Source: Leucobacter tardus
GTDB taxonomy: Bacteria; Actinomycetota; Actinomycetes; Actinomycetales; Microbacteriaceae
Direction of reading: 5' to 3'
Assembly: GCF_017583045.1 (NCBI RefSeq)
Contig: NZ_JAGFBF010000005.1
Span: forward strand, 930,001 to 994,000
Length of the DNA: 64,000 bases
This document shows, piece by piece, positions 8,193 through 16,755 of this stretch (position 1 is the first letter of the stretch; each line of letters opens with the position of its first letter). The position numbers and the translations under genes were made by a program. The notes under the pieces are model-generated. The model was not told the DNA's origin and ran no database searches. It was given only the letters and a program-made list of their open reading frames with translations.

Positions 8193-9526
8193 GCGCAGAA
8201 CTGCTGGACCGCCCCCCGGCGGTCGCGGAGTCGACCCCGCGCGAGAAGCGGCGGGTACTCCTCGCCGCCTTCTCGGGCACCACGATCGAGTGGTACGACT
8301 TCTACCTGTACGGCACCGCCGCCGCCCTGATCTTCAACGTGCAGTTCTTCCCATCGGAGAGCGCGTTCGCCTCGACCATCGCGTCGTACGCGTCGCTCGG
8401 CGTCGGCTTCCTCGCCCGCCCCCTCGGCGGCATCATCGCCGGGCACCTCGGCGACCGCATCGGCCGGAAGTCGCTGCTCGTCGCGTCGCTGCTGCTGATG
8501 GGCGTCGCCTCGTTCTTCATCGGCCTCGTGCCGAATTACGCGGCGATCGGCTGGTGGGCGGCCGCAGCGCTCGTCTTCCTGCGACTCGTGCAGGGTCTCG
8601 CCGCCGGGGCCGAGTGGGGCGGTTCTGCGCTCCTCTCCGTCGAGCACGCACCCGCGCACCGTCGCGGACTCTTCGGCTCCTTCACCCAGATCGGCTCCGC
8701 GGCCGGCATGCTGCTCGCGACCGGCGCCTTCGTCGTCGTGCAGTCGCTCACGACCGACGAGCAGTTCGCCGCCTTCGGCTGGCGCATCCCCTTCCTCTTC
8801 TCGGTCGTGCTCGTCGTGATCGGTCTCTGGATCCGCCTCGGTGTGCGCGACGCTCCGGAGTTCCGCCAGCTCAAGGACTCGGGTCGGACCGAGCGGACGC
8901 CGGTCGCGGTGATCCTCACCCAGCACTGGCGGCCGCTGCTCATCACGATCGCTCAGCGCATCGCGCAGAACAGCATCTACTTCCTGATCACGGTCTACGT
9001 GCTGAGCTACCTCGTCGACACGCACGGCGACAGTCAGGCCGGCGTCCAGGCCGTGATGATCGCGTCGGCGGTCGGGATCCTCACCACGCCGTTCTGGGGC
9101 TGGCTCTCAGACACGCTCGGCCGCAAACCGGTCACCGTCTTCGGCTACGTCGCGATCGCCGCTTTCGTCTGGGTCTTCTTCGCCTCCCTGTCGGGCGACT
9201 CGCTCGTGCTCCTCCCCCTCCTCGTGATCCTCGGCATGAACGTCGCGCACGACGCCGTGTACGGACCGCAGGCGGCATGGTTCGCCGAGCAGTTCCCCGT
9301 CGAAGTGCGCTACTCCGGCGTGAGCATGGGGTACCAGATCGGCTCCGTCATCGGCGGCGGCATCATGCCCATGGTCGCCGCACTGCTGTTCCAGCTGGGC
9401 GGGGGCACCCCCTGGCTGATCTGCGCCTACGTCACGTTCATCTCGATCATCTCGCTCACCGCGACGCTGCTGGCCCGCGACGTGCGCGGAGGCGAACTGC
9501 GCGCCGCACGCGCAGCGCAGCACTGA
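8189..9526 (+). CDS. MFS metabolite:H+ symporter (MHS family)
   Basis: A 445-residue transporter with 12 predicted membrane segments. SGTTIEWYDFYLYGTAAAL near residue 30 and GHLGDRIGRKSLL are hallmarks of the MHS group (ProP, KgtP, ShiA), which import carboxylates or osmolytes with protons. ATGA overlap with the preceding flavoenzyme gene places it firmly in this operon, so it may import or release an organosulfur-linked acid. The exact substrate is unknown. Confidence 0.85.
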   Translation: MSAELLDRPPAVAESTPREKRRVLLAAFSGTTIEWYDFYLYGTAAALIFNVQFFPSESAFASTIASYASLGVGFLARPLGGIIAGHLGDRIGRKSLLVASLLLMGVASFFIGLVPNYAAIGWWAAAALVFLRLVQGLAAGAEWGGSALLSVEHAPAHRRGLFGSFTQIGSAAGMLLATGAFVVVQSLTTDEQFAAFGWRIPFLFSVVLVVIGLWIRLGVRDAPEFRQLKDSGRTERTPVAVILTQHWRPLLITIAQRIAQNSIYFLITVYVLSYLVDTHGDSQAGVQAVMIASAVGILTTPFWGWLSDTLGRKPVTVFGYVAIAAFVWVFFASLSGDSLVLLPLLVILGMNVAHDAVYGPQAAWFAEQFPVEVRYSGVSMGYQIGSVIGGGIMPMVAALLFQLGGGTPWLICAYVTFISIISLTATLLARDVRGGELRAARAAQH

Positions 9527-9549
9527 TCGCCACCCGACCGAAGGACTCC

Positions 9550-10941
9550 ATGAGCCGCCCGATCCTCCTCAACGCGTTTGACATGCTCACCCCGGTGCAC
9601 CAGTCGCCCGGACTGTGGCGCCACCCCGACTCGGGTATCGAGCAGTACCACCGACTCGGGTACTGGACCTCGCTCGCGACGACGCTGGAGGAGGCCGGGT
9701 TCGCCTCGCTGTTCCTCGCCGATGTCGTCGGCGTATACGACGTGTACGGCGGCAACGGCGACGCCGCCGCTCGCGGTGGGGTGCAGTTCCCGCTGCTCGA
9801 CCCGCTGGTCGCCGTCCCGGCCATGGCGGCGGTCACCTCCCACCTCGGGTTCGGCGTCACGGCCTCGGTGTCGTACGAGCGGCCCTACCTGCTCGCCCGC
9901 ACACTGACGACGCTCGATCACTTCACGGATGGCCGGGTCGCCTGGAACATCGTGACGAGCTATCAGGATTCCGCGGCCCGCAACATCATCGGTCGAGAGG
10001 CGCAGATTCCTCACGATGAGCGATACGACCGCGCCGATGAGTACCTCGACGTGATGTACCGACTCTTCGAAGGCTCGATCGCTCCGGACGCGGTGGTCGC
10101 CGACCGGGAGCGCAACGTCTTCGTCGAGCCGAGCCAGGTGCGCGAGATCGGGCACTCGGGCGAGTACTTCCAGGTGCCGGGCCAGGCGCTCGCGGCCCCC
10201 GGCCCGCAGCGCACGCCCTTCCTCTTCCAAGCGGGCGCGTCGAAGCGCGGGCAGCAGTTCGCGATCGAGCACGCGGAGGCGATCTTCTTCTCGGGCGGGA
10301 GCCCGCAGCTCGTCCGCCGGTGGGTGGATGGGGTGCGCGACGGTCTCGAGTCCGCCGGGCGTCCGCGAGACGCCATCTCGGTCTTCTCACTCGCCACGAT
10401 CATCGTCGCCGACACCGATGCGGAGGCGCAGGCGCGACTCGAGGAGTACCGCTCGTACGTCGACACCGAGGCAGCACTCACACTCTTCAGCGGCTGGACC
10501 GGTGTGGACTTCGCCGGAGTTAGGCCCGAGCAGGAGCTCGAGCACATCGTCACCGACGCGAACCAGTCGGCGCTCGCCTCGTTCACCACGCTCGCCGATG
10601 GCACGAAGTGGACGGTCAGAGACCTCGCGGAGTTCGTCGCGATCGGCGGGCGCGGGCCCGTCATCGTCGGATCACCGACGACCGTCGTCGACGAGCTCGA
10701 GCGCTGGCTCGACGAGGCCGATGTCGACGGCTTCAACATCTCGGCCGCCGTGCGCCCGGCCGACCTCGAGCGCTTCGCCGCGCTCGTCTCGCCTGAGCTG
10801 CGTCGACGCGGACTGCTGCAGGATCCGGACGGGCCTCCGGTCACGCTCCGCGAGCGGCTCGGTGGTCAGGGGCCGCACCTGGCCGACGACCACCGCGGTG
10901 CCGCGCACCGGTTCACCGGCGCGACAGCGGAAGCGGTCTGA
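9550..10941 (+). CDS. NtaA/SnaA/DszA-family FMN-dependent monooxygenase (luciferase-like)
   Basis: A 463-residue bacterial-luciferase-fold enzyme. Family marks are MLTPVHQSPGLWRHP near the N-terminus, DHFTDGRVAWNIVTSYQDSAARN and PFLFQAGASKRGQQFA. Members such as DszA (453 residues), SnaA and NtaA use FMNH2 from a separate reductase to cleave C-S or C-N bonds. The pairing with a DszC-like protein in one operon suggests two-step oxidation of an organosulfur compound. No flavin reductase is visible here, so it must be supplied elsewhere. Confidence 0.83.
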   Translation: MSRPILLNAFDMLTPVHQSPGLWRHPDSGIEQYHRLGYWTSLATTLEEAGFASLFLADVVGVYDVYGGNGDAAARGGVQFPLLDPLVAVPAMAAVTSHLGFGVTASVSYERPYLLARTLTTLDHFTDGRVAWNIVTSYQDSAARNIIGREAQIPHDERYDRADEYLDVMYRLFEGSIAPDAVVADRERNVFVEPSQVREIGHSGEYFQVPGQALAAPGPQRTPFLFQAGASKRGQQFAIEHAEAIFFSGGSPQLVRRWVDGVRDGLESAGRPRDAISVFSLATIIVADTDAEAQARLEEYRSYVDTEAALTLFSGWTGVDFAGVRPEQELEHIVTDANQSALASFTTLADGTKWTVRDLAEFVAIGGRGPVIVGSPTTVVDELERWLDEADVDGFNISAAVRPADLERFAALVSPELRRRGLLQDPDGPPVTLRERLGGQGPHLADDHRGAAHRFTGATAEAV

Positions 10942-10945
10942 CGCC

Positions 10946-12949
10946 GTGAGTGAAGCACGGCTGCTCGAAACGCGCACGATCCCCGCCCCCGCCGGCTTCG
11001 CCGCGCGCGCGAACGTCGACGCGACCGTCTACGCCGAAGCGGCCGCGGATCCGATCGCGTTCTGGGAACGCGCCGCCGCGCGGCTCGACTGGACGGACAG
11101 GTGGCACACGGCGCACACCTGGTCGCCGCCGGTCACCGGCCCCGAAGGGCTCAGCGTGCCCGAGGCCACCTGGTTCTCGGGCGGCCGGCTGAACGTCGCG
11201 GTGAACTGCGTCGATCGGCACGTCTCGGCGGGTCGCGGCGCGCGCGTCGCGCTCCACTTCGAGGGTGAGCCGGGCGATCGGGTGGCGGTCACCTACGACG
11301 ACCTGCAGCGGCGGGTCGCGCGTGCCGCCCACGCACTCACCGAGCTCGGCATCGCACCCGGTGATCGCGTCGTGGTCTATCTGCCGGTGCTGATCGAGAC
11401 GGTGGTCATCGCGCTCGCCTGCGCGCGCATCGGCGCCGTCCACTCGCTCGTGTTCGGCGGCTTCTCCGCCGAGGCCGTGCGCTTCCGTCTGCAGGACACG
11501 GGCGCGAAGCTGCTCGTCACCTCCGACGGTCAGCATCGTCGCGGCGCGCAGGTCGAGGTGAAGTCGACCGCGGACGCGGCGGCGGATGGATTGGACTCCG
11601 TCGCTCACGTGCTGGTCGTGCGGCGCACCGGCCAGGAAGTGCCCTGGACCGCGGGCCGAGATGTGTGGTGGCACGAGCTCGTCGACACTCAGCCCGACGA
11701 GCACGAGGCCCGTGCGTTCGACGCCGAGCATCCGCTGTTCATCATCTACACCTCGGGAACCACGGGCAAGCCGAAAGGGCTCGTGCACACCTCGGGCGGA
11801 TACCTCACGCACGCGAGCTGGGCCCACTGGGCCCACTTCGACGCGAAGCCCGATGACGTGCACTGGTGCACCGCCGACCTCGCCTGGGTGACGGCGCACA
11901 CCTACGAGATCTACGGGCCCCTGTCGAACGGGCTCACGCAGGTCATCTACGAGGGGACGCCGGACGCGCCCCACCGCGAGCGCCACCTCGAGATCATCGA
12001 GCGCTACGGGGTCACGGTCTATTACACGGCTCCCACGCTGATCCGGACCTTCATGACCTGGTTCGGCGACGACCTTCCGACCGGGTATGACCTCTCCTCG
12101 ATCCGGCTGCTCGGCACCGTCGGCGAGGCGATCAACCCCGAGGCGTGGGTGTGGTTCCGCCGCAACTTCGGGCGCGACGAGACACCGGTCGTCGACACCT
12201 GGTGGCAGTCGGAGACGGGAGCGGCGATGGTCGCGCCACTCCCTGGCGTCACGACGCTCAAGCCGGGCTCGGCGACCGTCGCCCTCCCCGGCATCGATGT
12301 CGCGGTGGTCGACGACACGGGCGCCCCCGTCGCCCCCGGCCGCTCGGGCACGCTCGTCGTGCGCCGCCCCTGGCCCGGTATGGCGCGCACCGTATGGGGC
12401 GACCCCGAGCGATACCGTGATTCTTACTGGGCGCCCTTCGCCGGCCACGGCCCGCACGGCGCGTACTACGTGGCGGGCGACGGGGCGACGGTCGATGCGG
12501 ACGGCTGCATCTGGATCCTCGGCCGCCTCGACGACGTCGTGAACGTTTCGGGACATCGGCTGTCGACCATCGAGATCGAGTCCTCCCTCGTCGCGCACCC
12601 CGCCGTCGGCGAGGCCGGGGTGACCGGGGTCCACGATCCGCTCACCGGCCAAGCCGTCGCCGCGTTCATCGTCGACGGCGCGGCGGGAGGCACCGCCGCC
12701 GAGGAGCTGCGGCATCGCGTCTCCCGCGACATCGGACCGATCGCGAAGCCGAAGATCATCGTCCGGGTCCCCGAACTTCCGAAAACGCGCTCCGGCAAGA
12801 TCCTGCGCCGCCTGCTCGCGCAGCTCTGGCAGGGCGATACGCTCGGAGACACCACGAGCCTGCAGAACCCCTGGGCCGTCGACCAGGTGCGCGAAGCCGT
12901 GCGCCTGGCGCGCCTCACCGACCGCACCGCACCGAAGGAGACCAGATGA
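10946..12949 (+). CDS. acs: Acetyl-CoA synthetase (AMP-forming)
   Basis: A 667-residue ANL enzyme. The GTG at 10946 follows the LLM stop after 4 bases. It shows YTSGTTGKPKGLVHTSGG (A3 motif), VDTWWQSETG with the Trp that restricts the acyl pocket to acetate in Acs, YVAGDGATVDADG, and the C-terminal PKTRSGKILRRLL with the acetylatable catalytic Lys. It converts acetate, ATP and CoA to acetyl-CoA. Next to metY it could recycle the acetate released by O-acetylhomoserine sulfhydrylation; that role is inference. Confidence 0.88.
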   Translation: MSEARLLETRTIPAPAGFAARANVDATVYAEAAADPIAFWERAAARLDWTDRWHTAHTWSPPVTGPEGLSVPEATWFSGGRLNVAVNCVDRHVSAGRGARVALHFEGEPGDRVAVTYDDLQRRVARAAHALTELGIAPGDRVVVYLPVLIETVVIALACARIGAVHSLVFGGFSAEAVRFRLQDTGAKLLVTSDGQHRRGAQVEVKSTADAAADGLDSVAHVLVVRRTGQEVPWTAGRDVWWHELVDTQPDEHEARAFDAEHPLFIIYTSGTTGKPKGLVHTSGGYLTHASWAHWAHFDAKPDDVHWCTADLAWVTAHTYEIYGPLSNGLTQVIYEGTPDAPHRERHLEIIERYGVTVYYTAPTLIRTFMTWFGDDLPTGYDLSSIRLLGTVGEAINPEAWVWFRRNFGRDETPVVDTWWQSETGAAMVAPLPGVTTLKPGSATVALPGIDVAVVDDTGAPVAPGRSGTLVVRRPWPGMARTVWGDPERYRDSYWAPFAGHGPHGAYYVAGDGATVDADGCIWILGRLDDVVNVSGHRLSTIEIESSLVAHPAVGEAGVTGVHDPLTGQAVAAFIVDGAAGGTAAEELRHRVSRDIGPIAKPKIIVRVPELPKTRSGKILRRLLAQLWQGDTLGDTTSLQNPWAVDQVREAVRLARLTDRTAPKETR

Positions 12950-14280
12950 GTGAGCATCAGTTCGGGTTCCGCACCCGGGCACTGCACGCCGGCGGCACAC
13001 CAGATGCCGCGACCGGCGCGAGAGCCGTACCGATCTACCAGACGACGTCGTTCGTCTTCGACGACGCGAAAGACGCCGCGAACCTGTTCGCGCTGCAGAA
13101 GTACGGCAACATCTACTCGCGCATCGGCAACCCGACGGTCGCGGCGCTCGAGGAGCGCATCGCCTCCCTCGAAGGCGGCATCGGCGCGGTCGCGACGGCC
13201 AGCGGCATGTCGGCCGAGTTCATCACCTTCGCTGCGCTCGTGGGTCAGGGCGACCACGTCGTCGCCTCGTCGCAGCTCTACGGGGGCACCGTGACGCAGC
13301 TCGACGTGACGCTGCGACGGTTCGGCGTCGAGACGACCTTCGTCGCGAGCTCCGATCCCGAAGCCTTCCGCGCCGCGATCCGCGAGAACACCAAGGTGCT
13401 CTACGTCGAGGCGATCGGCAACCCGGGCGGCGAGATCTCCGACATCGCCGGGCTCTCCGCGGTCGCCCACGAGGCGGGGATCCCGCTCGTCGTCGACGCG
13501 ACCCTCTCCACGCCGTACCTCTCGCGGCCCATCGAGCACGGCGCCGACATCGTGATCCACTCGGTCACGAAATTCCTCGGCGGCCACGGCACGACGCTCG
13601 GCGGCATCGTCGTCGAAGCGGGCACGTTCGACTGGGGCAACGGCAAGTTCCCGACGATGACCGAGCCCGTCGAGTCCTACGGCGGTGTTCGCTGGTGGGA
13701 CAACTTCGGCGAGTACGGGTTTCTCACGAAACTGCGCAGCGAACAGCTGCGCGACATCGGCCCGGCGCTCAGCCCGCAGTCGGCCTTCAACCTGCTGCAG
13801 GGCATCGAGACGCTCCCGCAGCGGATCGACGCCCACATCGCGAACGCCCGCGTCGTCGCCGAGTGGTTGGCGCAGGATCCGCGGGTGTCGTTCGTGACCT
13901 GGGCCGGTCTCGACGGCCACCCGCATCAGGACCGCGCGCAGAAGTACTTCCCGCTCGGTCCCGGCTCGGTGTTCGCCTTCGGCGTGCGGCCGTCCGGCGA
14001 GTTCGACTCCGAGAGCGAGCGCCTGCAGGCCGCACGCGAGACGGGAGAGACACTCATCGAGTCGCTGCAGCTCGCGAGCCACCTCGCGAACATCGGCGAC
14101 GCCCGCACGCTCGTCATCCATCCGGGTTCGACGACCCATCAGCAGCTCACGCCCGAGCAGCTGGACGCGGCGGGGGTGCCCGCAGACCTCATCCGGATCT
14201 CGGTCGGCATCGAGGATCCGGAAGACATCGTGTGGGATCTCGACCAGGCCCTCACCCTCGCGACAGGAGCACACCGATGA
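12946..14280 (+). CDS. metY: O-acetylhomoserine sulfhydrylase (O-acetyl-L-homoserine aminocarboxypropyltransferase)
   Basis: A 444-residue PLP enzyme of the Cys/Met metabolism family. The cofactor Lys is K209 in SVTKFLGGHGT; VDATLSTPYLSRP precedes it, and the length (over 420, with the SYGGVRWWDNFGEYGF insertion) separates MetY from MetB/MetC. It forms homocysteine from O-acetylhomoserine and sulfide, or methionine directly with methanethiol, releasing acetate. It overlaps both neighbours by 4 bases. In this operon it would capture sulfur freed by the flavin monooxygenases. Confidence 0.92.
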   Translation: MSEHQFGFRTRALHAGGTPDAATGARAVPIYQTTSFVFDDAKDAANLFALQKYGNIYSRIGNPTVAALEERIASLEGGIGAVATASGMSAEFITFAALVGQGDHVVASSQLYGGTVTQLDVTLRRFGVETTFVASSDPEAFRAAIRENTKVLYVEAIGNPGGEISDIAGLSAVAHEAGIPLVVDATLSTPYLSRPIEHGADIVIHSVTKFLGGHGTTLGGIVVEAGTFDWGNGKFPTMTEPVESYGGVRWWDNFGEYGFLTKLRSEQLRDIGPALSPQSAFNLLQGIETLPQRIDAHIANARVVAEWLAQDPRVSFVTWAGLDGHPHQDRAQKYFPLGPGSVFAFGVRPSGEFDSESERLQAARETGETLIESLQLASHLANIGDARTLVIHPGSTTHQQLTPEQLDAAGVPADLIRISVGIEDPEDIVWDLDQALTLATGAHR

Positions 14281-14789
14281 GCGACGCCCCCTCAACCGCC
14301 CCCGTTCGCACGTGGCAGGGGCCGAGCGCCGCCGCGCGCCTCGGGATCCTGCGCCGCGCGAAGTCCGTCGCCATCGTGGGCGCATCGAACAATGCCGCGC
14401 GCGCGAGCTACTTCGTCGCGACGTACCTGCTGTCGAGCTCGCCGTACGACGTGTACTTCGTGAATCCGCGAGCGGACGAGATTCTCGGCAGGCCCGCGTA
14501 CGACTCGCTCGCCGATCTGCCGGTGGTGCCCGACATCGTCGATGTCTTCCGCAAGCACGACGATCTGCCCGGTGTCGCGCAGGAGGCGGCGGACATCGGC
14601 GCGCAGGCACTGTGGCTGCAGCTGGGCTCTTGGAACGAAGAGGCGGCGCGCATCGCCGAGGGCGCCGGTCTCGACGTGGTCATGGATCGGTGCATCAAGA
14701 TCGAGCACGCGCGATTCCACGGCGGCCTGCACCTCGCCGGTTTCGACACCGGTGTGATCTCGTCGAAGCGGCAGGTCGTCGCGCGCTGA
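14277..14789 (+). CDS. CoA-binding (YccU-like, Rossmann) protein
   Basis: A 170-residue protein with one CoA_binding_2 domain: SVAIVGASNNAARASYF (nucleotide loop), YDVYFVNPRADEILGRPAYDSLADLP, and a Cys-containing VMDRCIKIEHAR segment. It is the last gene of the organosulfur operon, coupled by ATGA to metY. Family members bind CoA or act as persulfide-type or redox-linked accessory proteins, but the function is not settled. Co-occurrence with metY suggests a role in sulfur amino acid synthesis. Confidence 0.75.
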   Translation: MSDAPSTAPVRTWQGPSAAARLGILRRAKSVAIVGASNNAARASYFVATYLLSSSPYDVYFVNPRADEILGRPAYDSLADLPVVPDIVDVFRKHDDLPGVAQEAADIGAQALWLQLGSWNEEAARIAEGAGLDVVMDRCIKIEHARFHGGLHLAGFDTGVISSKRQVVAR

Positions 14790-14822
14790 CCCCGCGCCGC
14801 CGGTCGGCGTCCGGGCCGCAGG

Positions 14823-15344
14823 TCACTCCCAGCGGATGGCCGCGGTCTCGGCGTCGACCTGCGCTGCAGCGATGACCTCGGCGCGGCGACCGGACGCCGA
14901 AAGCGCGAGCCCGGCGGCGCTCGCCGCCAGCAGGTGCTTGAGGGCGCGCCCCAACGGGCGGAACCCCTCCGTCGCGACCGCGACATCCGGAGCCGTGTGG
15001 TCGATCCCCCGCCCGGACAGCGCGTCACCGATGGCGCCGGCCGCCAGGTAGTCCTCGACCGCGAACCGGCCGTCGTCACCCGCGAGCACCAGATTGATGG
15101 CGGATCGGCCCCCGCGCGCCAGCTGCTCATCGAGCACCGCCTGCGCCGTCGCCGTGGCATTGCGCAACGAGCCGCTGAACACGGTCGCCCCGGCGGCGCG
15201 ATCCGACACCCGCTCAGCGAGCGCCGTGTCCTCGCCGATGGCATCGACGACGACGACGATCTCTGCCGGCGCGAGACGATCGAACGCGTCGACGCCCCAA
15301 TCCAGTCGCACCTGGTACGTGGATTGAGCGCGCGCATCGGTCAT
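14823..15344 (-). CDS. ComB-like (2-phosphosulfolactate phosphatase family) protein, short
   Basis: A 173-residue protein. The start YQVRLDWGVDAFDRLAPAEIVVVVDAIGEDTAL and the later INLVLAGDDGRFAVEDYLAAGAI resemble ComB, normally about 230-240 residues. Residues after EDTAL differ from the usual phosphatase motif, so catalysis is doubtful. A TAGGCT -10 (15352-15357) seven bases before the ATG points to a leaderless transcript. It is convergent with the organosulfur operon. ComB belongs to coenzyme M synthesis in archaea; actinobacterial homologues have no proven role. Confidence 0.6.
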   Translation of the reverse strand: MTDARAQSTYQVRLDWGVDAFDRLAPAEIVVVVDAIGEDTALAERVSDRAAGATVFSGSLRNATATAQAVLDEQLARGGRSAINLVLAGDDGRFAVEDYLAAGAIGDALSGRGIDHTAPDVAVATEGFRPLGRALKHLLAASAAGLALSASGRRAEVIAAAQVDAETAAIRWE

Positions 15345-15444
15345 GCCGTCCAGCCTAGAAGCGCAGCATCGACTTCTTCTGCTGTGTGTCTCTCCGTGAC
15401 AGCGCGCGCACCTTCGCGGCCCTTCACGATTCAGGTGAGAGGCG

Positions 15445-15456
15445 TAGAATCGCACT
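15445..15456 (+). promoter_or_regulatory. msrB -10 box, leaderless start
   Basis: TAGAAT (15445-15450) lies six bases before the ATG of msrB, which places the transcription start at or near the A of the start codon. No Shine-Dalgarno sequence is present. Confidence 0.6.
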
Positions 15457-15867
15457 ATGGCATACGAGGTCGAGAAGTCCGAAGAAGAGTGGCGAGCCGA
15501 GCTCGGAGACGAGCAGTACGCTGTGCTTCGGCAGGCGGGCACCGAACGCGCGTGGACGGGTGAGCTGCTCGATGAGGATCGCGCCGGGTTCTACACCTGC
15601 GCGGCTTGCGGCAACGAGCTCTTCGAGAGCGGCACGAAGTTCGATTCGCACTGCGGCTGGCCGAGCTTCTACGAGTCGGTGCGACCGGAGGCGGTCGAGC
15701 TGCTCGAGGATCACTCGCTCGGCATGGAGCGCACCGAGGTGCGGTGCGCGCGCTGCGGCAGCCACCTCGGGCACGTCTTCCCCGACGGTTTCGGCACGCC
15801 CACCGGCGACCGCTACTGCATGAACTCGCTGTCGCTGAAGTTCTCGCCAGAGGCGGATTCGCAGTAG
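15457..15867 (+). CDS. msrB: Peptide-methionine (R)-S-oxide reductase
   Basis: A 136-residue cytoplasmic repair enzyme that reduces methionine-R-sulfoxide in proteins. It has the zinc-binding pairs C48/C51 (TCAACG) and C97/C100 (RCARCGSHLGHVF), and catalytic C121 in RYCMNS. The start is supported by the leaderless promoter directly upstream. It is a single gene and full length for the family. Confidence 0.95.
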   Translation: MAYEVEKSEEEWRAELGDEQYAVLRQAGTERAWTGELLDEDRAGFYTCAACGNELFESGTKFDSHCGWPSFYESVRPEAVELLEDHSLGMERTEVRCARCGSHLGHVFPDGFGTPTGDRYCMNSLSLKFSPEADSQ

Positions 15868-15999
15868 CACTCCGTCCCGCGAGACGCCCTGCGAGATCAG
15901 TACTGGACTCGGTACAGAAAACTCGCACTCCCGGCGCTATAGGATACTTCACGGGACCACATCTGTTGGAAATCACACGTGTTCGGGAGGAGATCGCCG
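15868..15999 (+). promoter_or_regulatory. Upstream region of the GntR regulator gene
   Basis: A 132-base gap. The AT-richer CTATAGGATACTTC (about 15937-15950) could contain the -10. GGGAGGAG sits just before the GTG at 16000. I found no clear TGGT-N3-ACCA copy here, so autoregulation through that site is not evident. Confidence 0.4.
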
Positions 16000-16740
16000 G
16001 TGAACCCGCTCGAGCACCCGCCCTTCGCTCCCAGTGCGACGCTGAAGAACCATCAGTTCTACGCGAGCATGCTCGGCGACGCAGCGCTCACCGCGCTGGT
16101 GGGGCTGCTCGGCGAGATGTCGCCCGGAGACCGCCTCCCGAGCGAACGCGAACTCACGCAGCAACTGCAGATCAGTCGCAACACCCTGCGCGACCGCATC
16201 GGCCGACTCGAGTCGATGGGCATCCTCACCCGCAAGGAACGACTCGGCACGTTCTACTCAGGGATGCAGGCGGAACAGGCCGGCAGCGTGCTGATCCTCG
16301 GGCTCATGTTCGAGCAGATCACCTTCGAGTCGCTCATCTCCATGCGACACGCACTCGAGCGGCAGGCGGCAATCGAGGCCTGCACCAATGCGACCGACGC
16401 CCACCTCGCCGAGCTCCGCGCGAGCATCGACGACATGAATCGCACCGAAGACGGGCGAGAGCTTCTCGCCGCCGACGTCGCCTTCCACCAAGCGCTGTTC
16501 GCGTCCTCGAACTCCCCCGCACTGCTGTTCTTCTCGCAGATGCTGAGTGCCGTGCTGCAGGGCACCCTGCGTCACCTCACACTCGAGCAGGACTTCGAGA
16601 CGATGCGCACCGTGCACGGTGCCGTGCTCGATGCCGTTGCGGCACGCGATGTCGATGCCGTCACCCGCGCAATCGACGCCCACTTCGCCTGGCTGCATGA
16701 GCTGCGCGAACGCGAGCGGCGAGCCGGCGCTGTCTCCTGA
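16000..16740 (+). CDS. GntR-family (FadR/FCD) transcriptional regulator
   Basis: A 246-residue protein starting at GTG with a strong GGGAGGAG RBS. The winged helix (LPSERELTQQLQISRNTLRDRIGRLESMGILTRKERLGTFYS) is followed by an all-helical FCD domain with the metal or ligand pattern D-x3-H (ADVAFHQALF) and late His residues (TVHGAVLDA, DAHFAW). FCD regulators usually sense carboxylic acids and bind TGGT-N3-ACCA-like sites. It is convergent with the TRAP/2-oxoacid dehydrogenase operon, whose promoters carry such sites, so it is the likely regulator of that locus. Confidence 0.88.
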   Translation: MNPLEHPPFAPSATLKNHQFYASMLGDAALTALVGLLGEMSPGDRLPSERELTQQLQISRNTLRDRIGRLESMGILTRKERLGTFYSGMQAEQAGSVLILGLMFEQITFESLISMRHALERQAAIEACTNATDAHLAELRASIDDMNRTEDGRELLAADVAFHQALFASSNSPALLFFSQMLSAVLQGTLRHLTLEQDFETMRTVHGAVLDAVAARDVDAVTRAIDAHFAWLHELRERERRAGAVS

Positions 16741-16755
16741 GCCGCCGGCCTCCGG

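Noticed and set aside
10913..13000. A 695-residue minus-strand open frame opposite acs
   Set aside because: It lies entirely opposite a well-conserved acetyl-CoA synthetase and shows only low-complexity Arg/Asp/Gly sequence.
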